A stretch of DNA of 64,000 bases from Candidatus Kapaibacterium sp. GTDB lineage: Bacteria; Bacteroidota; Ignavibacteria; Kapaibacteriales; UBA2268. How positions within the stretch are numbered: the stretch's first letter is position 1; every line of letters starts with the position of its first letter. Where the stretch lies: contig CALBDO010000010.1 of assembly GCA_937927515.1 (NCBI GenBank), positions 24,693 to 88,692 of the forward strand, read 5' to 3'. Under the pieces are notes generated by a model. It was not told where the DNA came from. It saw nothing but the letters and a program-made list of their open reading frames with translations, and did not search any database. Shown here one piece after another: positions 8,554 through 16,310 of this stretch. Made by a program: the position numbers and the translations under genes.

Positions 8554-9324
8554 TTACAATGTCTCCAATTTTTCTAATGCTGTAGAAAAAATTTTTTGAC
8601 CCAAATTGTATAATGACTCAAAAAATTCCGAGGAATTGTTTACCCTTAGAAATTCTTTGATGCTGAAAAAGTATTTTCTTAGCTCTTTTTCGTATGGAAT
8701 GATTGCATAATTTGGAATTGTCAAATTAAGGAAATTCAACGTAGCTTGCTGAAATATATTTGAAACATTCATTCCGTCCTCCTCGTCAATGACATTGTTC
8801 ACAACAGTTGCTATATTATTTACTCCATAATACTTAGTTAGGATTTTTGTTAAACCATAAGCATCGAGAACTGCAGTAGGCTCATCAGAGAGGAACAATA
8901 AATTTAAAGTAGAAATTTTGCTAAAATCAGCAACGGTTTTACTAAAACCAGAGTGATTATCCACAAACACAACATCAAAGTAATTTTCATCTAATAACTC
9001 TTTAAACTTCATTTGAAGAGCCTCGCTCAAGTCAATATCAATCTTATATTTATTTGTACCACCAATTAAAAAAATCTTATTTGTTACTTTTGAAAGAGCT
9101 CTGTTAGTAGGCAAATTGTTTGTTAGCACATCAATTAAATTTATGTTCAACTCTACACCATTTAAAATATGTTGAACTGGGGAATGCAAGTCGTTGTCCC
9201 AAATTAAAATAGTTGAGAATTTCTCGGATAGAACATATGAAAGTAAAGATAGTATAGTACTTTTACCAATTGCGCCCTTTCCACTGATGAAAGAAATAAT
9301 TATTGGTTTAGAATTTATTCTCAT
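8554..9324 (-). CDS. flhG: FlhG/YlxH-like MinD-family ATPase
   Basis: The 256-residue protein has a deviant Walker A, SGKGAIGKST (residues 14-23), the signature lysine of MinD/ParA ATPases, an Asp-Asn-Asp switch at 43-45 and a Walker B-like VFVDNHSG around Asp122. FlhG controls flagellar number and works with the GTPase FlhF at the membrane. The N-terminus starts almost directly with the ATPase core; the DQAxxLR activation helix described in some FlhG proteins is not visible. The ATG at 9324 lies one base after the flhF stop; a TTG at 9333 is possible but less likely. Membership rests on the adjacent flhF and fliA. Confidence 0.85.
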   Translation of the reverse strand: MRINSKPIIISFISGKGAIGKSTILSLLSYVLSEKFSTILIWDNDLHSPVQHILNGVELNINLIDVLTNNLPTNRALSKVTNKIFLIGGTNKYKIDIDLSEALQMKFKELLDENYFDVVFVDNHSGFSKTVADFSKISTLNLLFLSDEPTAVLDAYGLTKILTKYYGVNNIATVVNNVIDEEDGMNVSNIFQQATLNFLNLTIPNYAIIPYEKELRKYFFSIKEFLRVNNSSEFFESLYNLGQKIFSTALEKLETL

Positions 9325-9325
9325 A

Positions 9326-10429
9326 TTATTCAATAAAGTTAATTAAGTATTTTTTTAGAAAATTTGGATTTGCTGGTTCCAAAGAATTGGGTATATCAGT
9401 ACCGATTGATAAATACATCAAAGGACATTTTTGAGTAAAATCCAAAAGTGTTTCATATAAATGTCCTATTGTGCTCACTTCATCAAATTTAGTTAAGATT
9501 AAGAAATTAGGATGAAATTTCCCAAATGATACAATATTTTCTTTGAAGTTTATGCTACTTTGCGTTGTAGAAAGCACAAGGAAAACGGAGGTCCAAGGAA
9601 ATACTTTCAAAACAGCCTCAAGTTCAATCAAAAAATGCTCATCCCGTGGACTACCACCACTTGTGTCAATTAATATGAAATCATCTATTATTTTATGAGC
9701 TTCGATTTGCGACAATAGCTCTTCTACGGTTTGTACATACTCACTATTTAGGTTAGAAATTGCAGAGAGTACTTGCAAATGCTCCCAACCACCAATTTTC
9801 TTACAGTCATAAGAAATTAAAGTCACTCTTGAATTAAAGAAAAGCTTATACAAAACACCGAGCTTTACAATATTTAGCGTTTTACCTGTAGCAGTAGGAC
9901 CAATGAAGACAAATACATTTGGTCTATCTTTATTGGGATTCAACTGTGAATAGCATAATTTCTCAGCGAGTAGTTGGGTAGATGTGTTTCTTAAGTCTTC
10001 AAAATCTCTAAAATTTTGCTGCTTTAGACTTTGAATAAATGAAAGGGCAAATTCTGATGTAAAACCATTTTTTATCATAAGCTTAACCATTTCCGCTAAA
10101 TCGGATGGCAAGTTAGATATAAAGGAGTAAGTAATTTTGTCAGACAAACTTAATAGAAAATTTTTTATGACATTAAGTTCCTTGAAAATATTTGTTGTAA
10201 CCTCTAAGAAATCTTTAGTTCTGTCTTCCTGTGTGCGTGTGGTCCCAGGAAAATTTGGTATATCTTTCTCTGTGTCGATGGCTGCTACAAGTTCAACAAG
10301 CTCTTCGTTGTCTGGGGGCATAGGTGGAATTATACGAGTCGAAAGAATCACAGCATCTGCTCCCAATTCAGAAAGTACTAATTCCTTGCCTTCTTGAACA
10401 GTCTTTGCACGATACTTTTTAATTTTCAT
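9326..10429 (-). CDS. flhF: Flagellar SRP-like GTPase FlhF
   Basis: The 367-residue protein begins with the FlhF-type basic N-terminus (MKIKKYRAKTVQEGK, then LGADAVILSTR), has a linker and helical N domain, and a G domain with P-loop GPTATGKT at residues 177-184, DTSGGSPRD and TKFDE guanine-specificity motif. FlhF is related to Ffh/FtsY and places and numbers flagella. It is the first gene of the minus-strand cluster flhF-flhG-unknown-fliA; flhA, often upstream, is absent. A sigma-54-like sequence lies about 30-50 bases upstream. Confidence 0.93.
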   Translation of the reverse strand: MKIKKYRAKTVQEGKELVLSELGADAVILSTRIIPPMPPDNEELVELVAAIDTEKDIPNFPGTTRTQEDRTKDFLEVTTNIFKELNVIKNFLLSLSDKITYSFISNLPSDLAEMVKLMIKNGFTSEFALSFIQSLKQQNFRDFEDLRNTSTQLLAEKLCYSQLNPNKDRPNVFVFIGPTATGKTLNIVKLGVLYKLFFNSRVTLISYDCKKIGGWEHLQVLSAISNLNSEYVQTVEELLSQIEAHKIIDDFILIDTSGGSPRDEHFLIELEAVLKVFPWTSVFLVLSTTQSSINFKENIVSFGKFHPNFLILTKFDEVSTIGHLYETLLDFTQKCPLMYLSIGTDIPNSLEPANPNFLKKYLINFIE

Positions 10430-10460
10430 AACAAAACCGAATAATTCAACGTAAAATTAA

Positions 10461-10477
10461 TGAAAATTTTGTGCCAA
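10461..10477 (-). promoter_or_regulatory. Possible sigma-54-type promoter of flhF
   Basis: On the minus strand TTGGCAC is followed after five bases by TTTCA, close to the -24/-12 consensus TTGGCAC-N5-TTGCA. The -24 part is a full match; the -12 has TC where GC is normally conserved. The start site would fall about 20 bases before the flhF ATG. No enhancer-binding activator is in the window, so support is weak. Confidence 0.25.
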
Positions 10478-10532
10478 ATGAATTAAATGTACACAAAATG
10501 AATATTGAAAAATTAAAATTTTATTTATTTCA

Positions 10533-10540
10533 TAATTTTG
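10533..10540 (+). promoter_or_regulatory. Possible -7 element before transketolase N-subunit
   Basis: TAATTTTG matches the Bacteroidota -7 consensus and lies 12 bases before the ATG at 10553. No TTTG was found 19-20 bases upstream. The element contains the in-frame TTG at 10538, which argues against that codon as the start. Confidence 0.4.
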
Positions 10541-10552
10541 CTTTTTTTATTT

Positions 10553-11434
10553 ATGGTAAAAATGAAAGTTATTTTTGAACAGAAAGTATATAAAAATTTT
10601 AGACGAAAGCCAGAAGAATTTTCAGAGATTGCCAAAGAGCTTCGTAGAGATGTAATAAAAAGTTTATATCTTGCAAAATCTGGACATTCTGGAGGTTCTT
10701 TAGGTACCGCAGATATTTTTGCAGTTCTCTTCTTTGGTGGCATTATGCGATATAATCCAGAAGCTCCGCGATGGAATGGAAGAGATAGATTTGTTTTAAG
10801 CGCTGGTCATATTTGTCCCATTCTTTACGCCACGCTCGCCCGTGCTGGGTTCTTCCCAGTTGAAGAGCTTGCCACTTTGCGTAAACTTGGCTCAAGATTA
10901 CAAGGGCACCCGGCACTTGATACTGAACTACCAGGTATTGAAACTGCTGCTGGCTCCTTGGGGCAAGGTATTTCCATAGCCGTAGGTATGGCATTAAATG
11001 ATAAATACTTAGACAAGAACGATAGAAGGGTTTTTGCTTTAACTGGTGATGGCGAGCTCCAAGAGGGTTCAACTTGGGAAGCGGCGATGTGTGCTGGAAA
11101 TTATAAATTGGATAATCTATGTTGGATTGTGGATAACAACGACTGCCAAATTGACGGTCGTGTGAGAAATGTAATGAGTATTTACCCGCTGGATAAAAAG
11201 TTCGAGGCATTTAACTTCGAAACGATTTCTATCGATGGGCACAATTACAGTCAAATAATCTCTGCATTTGATAAATTCATAGAAAACCACAACAAAAAAA
11301 TCGGTAAGCCAACCGTTATAATTGCTCAAACTAAAATGGGTTACCCTATTTCATTTATGACGGATAATTATGAATGGCATGGAATTCCCCCGAATGAAGA
11401 ACAAGCTAAACTTGCATTATTGGAGTTGCAATGA
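10553..11434 (+). CDS. Transketolase, N-terminal subunit
   Basis: A 293-residue protein with the thiamine diphosphate domain of a split transketolase. Marks are SGHSGGSLGTAD, SAGHICPILYA, LQGHP, and the TPP motif with GDGELQEGSTWE followed after about 25 residues by Asn-Asn. Transketolase moves two-carbon units between sugar phosphates in the pentose phosphate pathway; split enzymes need the C-terminal half, encoded at 12032. I take the ATG at 10553; a second ATG at 10562 is also possible. Unusually, a lipoprotein gene lies between the two halves, overlapping this stop by four bases. Confidence 0.92.
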   Translation: MVKMKVIFEQKVYKNFRRKPEEFSEIAKELRRDVIKSLYLAKSGHSGGSLGTADIFAVLFFGGIMRYNPEAPRWNGRDRFVLSAGHICPILYATLARAGFFPVEELATLRKLGSRLQGHPALDTELPGIETAAGSLGQGISIAVGMALNDKYLDKNDRRVFALTGDGELQEGSTWEAAMCAGNYKLDNLCWIVDNNDCQIDGRVRNVMSIYPLDKKFEAFNFETISIDGHNYSQIISAFDKFIENHNKKIGKPTVIIAQTKMGYPISFMTDNYEWHGIPPNEEQAKLALLELQ

Positions 11435-12045
11435 AATTGACAGAAGTTGTTGTAATTTTGTATTTGCTTTTATTTGTATCTTGCTCTAAACGTACGGAAG
11501 AGCTTGGACATGTTTCCAATAACAACACCTCTACTAAAAATAGAACTGAACATTTTTCATTCAATTTAGATACAATTAAACAACCTCACACAAAAATTCA
11601 ACCAGTTCCATTAGAATCTTTTATTAAAGTTTTTCCTCCAAAGATTTTAGATTTCAAACTTGAAAAGACAAACAAAGGTACAATGAACTATTTGAACACA
11701 CAAATTAATATTGTTTCTGCAGAGTATCTCTCACGAAGTAGCGTGATTGTCATTTACATCTACGATTATTTAAGTTTTTCAAATCTACCATCCCATCTCA
11801 AGGCTTTATTTGAACTATCTCAAAGGGATGAAATTGTTACAGTTAATAAAGGGATTGGCAGATTTTCATCAGATGTCCTTTCTAATGTAAATAACTTTGA
11901 ATACATTTGGTATAATAGATTTCATATTAAAATTGAAGCGATTGATTTTCCTGAATTTCGCGAAAGTGTTACCGATATATTAAATAGTTTAAATTTAAAC
12001 TTACTTGAGAACTCTTTAAAGGTGACGCAAAATGAAAAATTTTAA
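11431..12045 (+). CDS. Lipoprotein of unknown function between transketolase halves
   Basis: A 204-residue predicted lipoprotein with a hydrophobic leader and lipobox ending at Cys18 (LFVSC). After a Ser/Thr/Asn-rich linker the mature domain holds alternating strands and helices, with YIYDYL and FHIKIEAIDFPEF segments. I do not recognise the family. It overlaps the upstream transketolase N-subunit by four bases and the downstream C-subunit by 14 bases, so all three must be translated from one message. A secreted protein between the halves of a cytosolic enzyme is odd; no functional link is evident from the sequence. Confidence 0.7.
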   Translation: MKLTEVVVILYLLLFVSCSKRTEELGHVSNNNTSTKNRTEHFSFNLDTIKQPHTKIQPVPLESFIKVFPPKILDFKLEKTNKGTMNYLNTQINIVSAEYLSRSSVIVIYIYDYLSFSNLPSHLKALFELSQRDEIVTVNKGIGRFSSDVLSNVNNFEYIWYNRFHIKIEAIDFPEFRESVTDILNSLNLNLLENSLKVTQNEKF

Positions 12046-13060
12046 ATTGTTAGGCAAAAAAGCTACAAGATTTGGATTTGCCGAAGCATTGGTGGAATTA
12101 GGAGAGAAAAATCCCAATATAGTTGTTTTGGGAGCCGATGTTACAGGTTCTGTCTTAACATCGTTCTTCAAAGAAAGGTTTCCAGAAAGATTTTTTTCAA
12201 TTGGAATTGCCGAGCAAAACGCAACAACAATTGCCGTTGGATTAGCCCTTTCTGGCAAAATACCTTTCTTTGCTACATACAGCGCCTTTTCTGCTTTCCG
12301 TAATGCCGACCAGCTTCGAATTTCTGTTTGTTATAACAATGCGAATGTTAAAATTGGTGGCGGACATTCCGGTATTACAGTTGGTCCTGATGGAGCTACA
12401 CATCAATCTTTAGAGGAATTATCGTTTCTTAGAACATTACCAAATATGACTGTAGTTGTTCCTTGTGATTATATCGAAACCAAAAAGGCTACAATTGCTG
12501 TAACAGAATTTACTGGTCCTGCTTTTGTTCGATTTGGAAGAGCTCCGACACCACATTTCACTACCGAGGAGACCCCATTCAAAATTGGAAGAGCAGAGAT
12601 TTTTCGCGATGGCAGAGATATCGCAATCATCGCTTGTGGGCTAATGGTTTGGGAAGCTCTCGTTGCAGCTGATGAGCTTTACAAAAGAAAAGGTATCTCC
12701 GCAATGGTAATCAACAATCACACATTGAAACCGATAGATGTAAAAACAATTGTCGATGCCGCAAAATCTTGTGGAGCAATCGTCACCGCAGAAGAACATC
12801 AAGTTCACGGTGGTTTAGGTGGCGCAGTAGCAGAAGTCTTAGCAAAAAATTATCCAGTGCCAATTGAATTTGTTGGCATGCCAGATACTTTCGGTATTAG
12901 TGGAGAACCCGACGAACTTCTTGCAAAATTTGGTATGACCTGGAAAGAAATATACTCCTCTGCATTAAAGGCAATACATAGGAAGGATAAAAATATTAAC
13001 ACCAACCATGTATATCGTAGTGTTAAAGAAATTGAGCCTATAGCAAAAGAATTACTTTAA
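12032..13060 (+). CDS. Transketolase, C-terminal subunit
   Basis: The 342-residue protein carries the pyrimidine-binding domain (FFSIGIAEQNATTIAVGLA with the catalytic glutamate of IAEQN), the GGHSGITVGPDGATHQ loop, and a C-terminal transketolase fold ending with EEHQVHGGLGGAVAEVL. It completes the split transketolase with the N-subunit at 10553. The start overlaps the intervening lipoprotein gene by 14 bases. A TAATTTTG-like element overlaps its stop codon at 13058-13065, probably serving the next gene. Confidence 0.94.
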   Translation: MKNFKLLGKKATRFGFAEALVELGEKNPNIVVLGADVTGSVLTSFFKERFPERFFSIGIAEQNATTIAVGLALSGKIPFFATYSAFSAFRNADQLRISVCYNNANVKIGGGHSGITVGPDGATHQSLEELSFLRTLPNMTVVVPCDYIETKKATIAVTEFTGPAFVRFGRAPTPHFTTEETPFKIGRAEIFRDGRDIAIIACGLMVWEALVAADELYKRKGISAMVINNHTLKPIDVKTIVDAAKSCGAIVTAEEHQVHGGLGGAVAEVLAKNYPVPIEFVGMPDTFGISGEPDELLAKFGMTWKEIYSSALKAIHRKDKNINTNHVYRSVKEIEPIAKELL

Positions 13061-13065
13061 TTTTG
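13058..13065 (+). promoter_or_regulatory. Possible -7 element before the MEMO1-AMMECR1 gene
   Basis: TAATTTTG overlaps the transketolase stop codon and lies 25 bases before the ATG at 13091. An upstream TTG exists but its spacing is off, so support is partial. Confidence 0.3.
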
Positions 13066-13090
13066 TTTTTTTAAAAAAAGTATTTAACTT

Positions 13091-14599
13091 ATGATTTATA
13101 TCATCTTGTATTTCGCATTTTTTTTAGGTGATTTTATGTTTGCACAAGATGCCCCCTCCGAAAAAGAAATTTCATATAGACCACCAACAGTTGCTGGTTC
13201 ATTTTACACTTCGGACCCAGAAACATTGAAAAATGAAATCGAAATTTACCTCGAAGCTAACTTACCTGGAAAAATTCCATCGGAACAAAAAATTTTCGGG
13301 ATAATTTCTCCTCATGCTGGATATATGTACAGCGGTTTTGTCGCTGGTAAAGCTTATAAAGAATTGATTGGTAGAGATTTCAAAACTGCTATAATCATTG
13401 CTCCATCACATCATCAATATTTCCCTTATGCATCTGTTTTTTCTGGAGACGCCTATGTAACGCCATTTGGACCAGCATTAGTTGATAAAGAGTTAGCAAC
13501 TAAACTATCCAATCAAAACAACTATGTTAGGTTATCTTTAGATGGGCACCACTGGCGAAAAGGCACCCCTGAACACTCTCTCGAAGTGCAAATTCCTTTT
13601 TTACAATATATACATCCAAATATTAAAATTCTTCCAATTGTTATGGGAAGCCAAGAACCACAAATCATTCATTCCTTATCATTAGCAATCTATAATACAT
13701 TAAAAGAATTAAACAGAACTGAAGATGTAATTTTAATTGCAAGCTCCGACCTATCACACTACCATAGTTACAAATATGCTCAAGAAATCGACCAAAATTT
13801 CATTAATACTTTCCGAAGGTTCGATTATTTTAAATTAACTGCTATGCAAAAAAGCAGTGAATTGGAAGCTTGTGGAGCTGGACCAGTTGCAGTTGTTATG
13901 ATTGTCTCTGAACAACTTGGAGCAAATAAGCCAGTGGATATTTTTTATGCTACAAGTGGGGATTCACCTTTTGTAACTCCTATTAAAGAACGAGTAGTCG
14001 GTTATTTTGCTGGAGCTTTGGTATTTGATAGTTCATTTAATCCCGAGTATTTACCAAAATTAACAATGGAAGAAGAGCTAAAACTTAAAAATTTTGTAAA
14101 AAATGTCATAGAAGCCAAAGTTCTTGGTAAAGAATTTGAAATTCCAGATGATTTAAAATCAACAAAGACATTCCTTTTTAACAACACAGCCTTCGTTACC
14201 ATCGAGAAAAATGGAGAATTACGTGCTTGCATGGGACATATTTTCCCTACTAAACCGTTAATTTACGAACTCCAAGAAGTAGCCAAAACTAGTGCTACCA
14301 ACGATTGGAGATTTGGTCCTGTAACCAAAGATGAATTACCTTTTTTAAGTTACGAAATAACTATACTTTCGAGATTTAAAAAAATTTTTTCGTTTAGTGA
14401 TATTAAAATCGGTAAACACGGTCTTTATTTACGATATAAAAACCATAGTGGTCTACTGCTTCCTCAAGTTGCAATTGAGAGGAATTGGGACGTAACAACT
14501 TTCCTACAAAATTTATGCTTAAAAGCAGGTGTCTCCAAAACAACCTTTTTAGACCCTGAAACAGAGATTTACGCATTCGAAGCCTTGATAATTCATTGA
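13091..14599 (+). CDS. Exported AmmeMemoRadiSam-type MEMO1-AMMECR1 fusion
   Basis: The 502-residue protein joins two domains. Residues about 25-310 are MEMO1-like, with SPHAGYMYSG, PSHHQYF, HSLEVQIPFL, SSDLSHYH and EACGAGP, matching the His/His/Cys metal site of the family. Residues about 325-500 are AMMECR1-like, with ATNDWRFGPVTKDELP and a LRACMGH motif where the family normally has LRGC. The N-terminus is hydrophobic followed by FAQDAP, consistent with a signal peptide. In the AmmeMemoRadiSam system the two domains accompany a radical SAM protein; none is adjacent here. The biochemical role is unknown. The stop is followed one base later by lpxK. Confidence 0.88.
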   Translation: MIYIILYFAFFLGDFMFAQDAPSEKEISYRPPTVAGSFYTSDPETLKNEIEIYLEANLPGKIPSEQKIFGIISPHAGYMYSGFVAGKAYKELIGRDFKTAIIIAPSHHQYFPYASVFSGDAYVTPFGPALVDKELATKLSNQNNYVRLSLDGHHWRKGTPEHSLEVQIPFLQYIHPNIKILPIVMGSQEPQIIHSLSLAIYNTLKELNRTEDVILIASSDLSHYHSYKYAQEIDQNFINTFRRFDYFKLTAMQKSSELEACGAGPVAVVMIVSEQLGANKPVDIFYATSGDSPFVTPIKERVVGYFAGALVFDSSFNPEYLPKLTMEEELKLKNFVKNVIEAKVLGKEFEIPDDLKSTKTFLFNNTAFVTIEKNGELRACMGHIFPTKPLIYELQEVAKTSATNDWRFGPVTKDELPFLSYEITILSRFKKIFSFSDIKIGKHGLYLRYKNHSGLLLPQVAIERNWDVTTFLQNLCLKAGVSKTTFLDPETEIYAFEALIIH

Positions 14600-14600
14600 A

Positions 14601-15584
14601 ATGATACACCTACTTTACAATTTTTTATCAAATCCTTTCGTAACTCTCAGAAACCAACTTTACAAGCATGGGGTTATCAAACCAATCAAGTCTAATATCC
14701 CAATAATCAGCGTTGGGAACATTTCCTTCGGAGGGACTGGCAAAACCCCTTTTATTACCTACTTAGTCAAGAAATTTAATGAATTAGGTATCAAATCATT
14801 GTTATTGTCAAGAGGTTACAAAAGTTCCCAGAAAGATGTTGGCGTATTATCAAATGTAGTCTCATTTGATGATGTTTACAAATTTGGTGACGAGGCATTT
14901 CTCGTCCATTTAAAAACCAAAATACCTATTATAGTTTCAAAAAAAAAGTATAAAGCAATTAGTTTAATAGAAAATTATTTTGATGTAGACGTTGTCATCT
15001 TAGATGATGGATTTCAACATAGAAAACTTCAACGCAATTTGGACATTGTATTAATTGATTCAAAAACTTTTAAAACCTTTCGTCGTGAACCCTTAGCAAG
15101 TATAGAAAGAGCTAATTTAATTTTATTGGAATTTGGAATATCGCCTACATCCATACCTTCGGGTACATACCAAATCTTTTATTATCACAAGGTTATTGAT
15201 AGTTTTGAAGATTCTTTAAATATTAAATTGGAATTAAATTCTCTTAGTGCTCAGAGGGTTGCGCTGTTAAGTGCAATTGGAAACAATGATAATTTCTACA
15301 AATCTCTTCAACCAATATTTCCTAATATTGTAAAACATTATAAATTTCGCGACCACCACTGGTACACCCCGCAAGACGTCGAAAAAATTTGTGAACAACT
15401 ATCAAAAAAAAATATTCATTCAATAATTACAACTGAAAAGGACAGTATCAAGTTAAGAAGATTTACTCCAATATTTGAAAAATTTAATATCAAATTAATT
15501 AGCGCAGTTATGGAATTAAGAATTGAAGAAGAAAACGCTTTGTTGGACACTGTGTTGAACTACATAAATTTTAAAGTAAAATAA
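14601..15584 (+). CDS. lpxK: Tetraacyldisaccharide 4'-kinase LpxK
   Basis: The 327-residue protein phosphorylates the lipid A disaccharide precursor at the 4' position. The N-terminal membrane-associated segment is followed by the P-loop FGGTGKTP at residues 43-50, SRGYKS, a KFGDEAFL segment, the LDDGFQHRKLQ motif and REPL. All are typical of LpxK. Its presence shows a Gram-negative outer membrane with lipid A. It starts one base after the MEMO1-AMMECR1 gene; its 3' end overlaps the convergent AlbA_2 gene by 14 bases. Confidence 0.94.
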   Translation: MIHLLYNFLSNPFVTLRNQLYKHGVIKPIKSNIPIISVGNISFGGTGKTPFITYLVKKFNELGIKSLLLSRGYKSSQKDVGVLSNVVSFDDVYKFGDEAFLVHLKTKIPIIVSKKKYKAISLIENYFDVDVVILDDGFQHRKLQRNLDIVLIDSKTFKTFRREPLASIERANLILLEFGISPTSIPSGTYQIFYYHKVIDSFEDSLNIKLELNSLSAQRVALLSAIGNNDNFYKSLQPIFPNIVKHYKFRDHHWYTPQDVEKICEQLSKKNIHSIITTEKDSIKLRRFTPIFEKFNIKLISAVMELRIEEENALLDTVLNYINFKVK

Positions 15585-16221
15585 AGTAATCATTAGTATT
15601 ATCTGTATAAATTTGTAATACACCAACCCGAACTAATTTAACCAAAACAGCAGAAGCTCTTCTTTCGGATATATTTACAAGTTTAGCAAACTCACGAACA
15701 GTAATCTTCTGATGCTTTTCCAAATAACTAAATAACCTTTTTTCTTGCTCTCCAATATAAATTTTTACCGGCTTGGAGTTTGCATTCAGTCCAGAGAGGA
15801 TTCTTTTCATTTCTTTACTTGCAATTACAGATTTCTCACCAAGCCGAATGTACGCAAACCTTTTTTTCCTGCCTTTTTCATCTATTGCCTCTATTGTGTG
15901 GGGTTTATTATTACTTTCTTCTATCTCAACTACAATTATTTCTTTCTTATTATAATTTATAACATCGATATTCTTAGGAATTATTGGTGGAAAGATATTA
16001 AATTGACAAGCAATTTCAATAATATCAATTTCAGATTTTTCGGAATCGACACCAACAACTTTTCTGTCGTCGTCAATACCAACAATTAAAAAACCGCCTT
16101 TTGAATTTGCAAAGGCACAGAGCTCTTTTGCAATTTTTTCGGGCGAGGTTACCTTCCTTTTAAATTCTACTGTCGAAGACTCTCCTTCGGCAATCAACAG
16201 TTTTAGTTTTTCTGTGTCCAT
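15571..16221 (-). CDS. AlbA_2 (Schlafen-like) domain regulator with C-terminal winged helix
   Basis: The 216-residue protein has an AlbA_2/Schlafen-type nucleotide-binding domain: GESSTVEFKR at the start, AKELCAFANSKGGFLIVGIDDD, and a following strand-helix region with GKRKRFAY-like sequence. Residues about 155-216 look like a winged helix (KITVREFAKLVNISERRASAVL). Such proteins are predicted regulators; the ligand is unknown. Its promoter region holds the four phased DnaA-box-like units at 16243-16286, so it may be DnaA-controlled (inference). The 3' end overlaps lpxK convergently by 14 bases. Confidence 0.82.
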   Translation of the reverse strand: MDTEKLKLLIAEGESSTVEFKRKVTSPEKIAKELCAFANSKGGFLIVGIDDDRKVVGVDSEKSEIDIIEIACQFNIFPPIIPKNIDVINYNKKEIIVVEIEESNNKPHTIEAIDEKGRKKRFAYIRLGEKSVIASKEMKRILSGLNANSKPVKIYIGEQEKRLFSYLEKHQKITVREFAKLVNISERRASAVLVKLVRVGVLQIYTDNTNDYFILL

Positions 16222-16242
16222 TTATATTTTTTTACTATTGCC

Positions 16243-16286
16243 TGGGGAAAACTTGTTGATAAAATGTGGAAAAATTGTGGATAAGT
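16243..16286. promoter_or_regulatory. Phased array of four DnaA-box-like 11-mers
   Basis: Four 9-mers start at 16243, 16254, 16265 and 16276, each exactly 11 bases apart and in one orientation: TGGGGAAAA, TGTTGATAA, TGTGGAAAA and TGTGGATAA. On the other strand the last is TTATCCACA, a perfect DnaA box; TTTTCCACA and TTATCAACA are common variants, and the first is one base from a variant. The array lies between the uvrD-type gene and the AlbA_2 gene, followed by AT-rich sequence on both sides. It could control the AlbA_2 gene, titrate DnaA, or be part of an origin. Confidence 0.7.
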
Positions 16287-16310
16287 TTAAATTTTTCCTC
16301 CATTTCCGAC

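Noticed and set aside
10538..10552. In-frame TTG start for transketolase N-subunit
   Set aside because: The TTG lies inside the TAATTTTG -7-like element, so it is probably upstream of the transcription start. The ATG at 10553 or 10562 is better.
10743..11210. Minus-strand open frame of 155 codons opposite transketolase
   Set aside because: It lies wholly within a conserved transketolase gene and has no recognisable motif.
16243..16286. Chromosomal origin at the DnaA-box array
   Set aside because: Not claimed as a feature: orientation of nearby genes does not favour it and dnaA is not present. Kept as a finding needing skew data.
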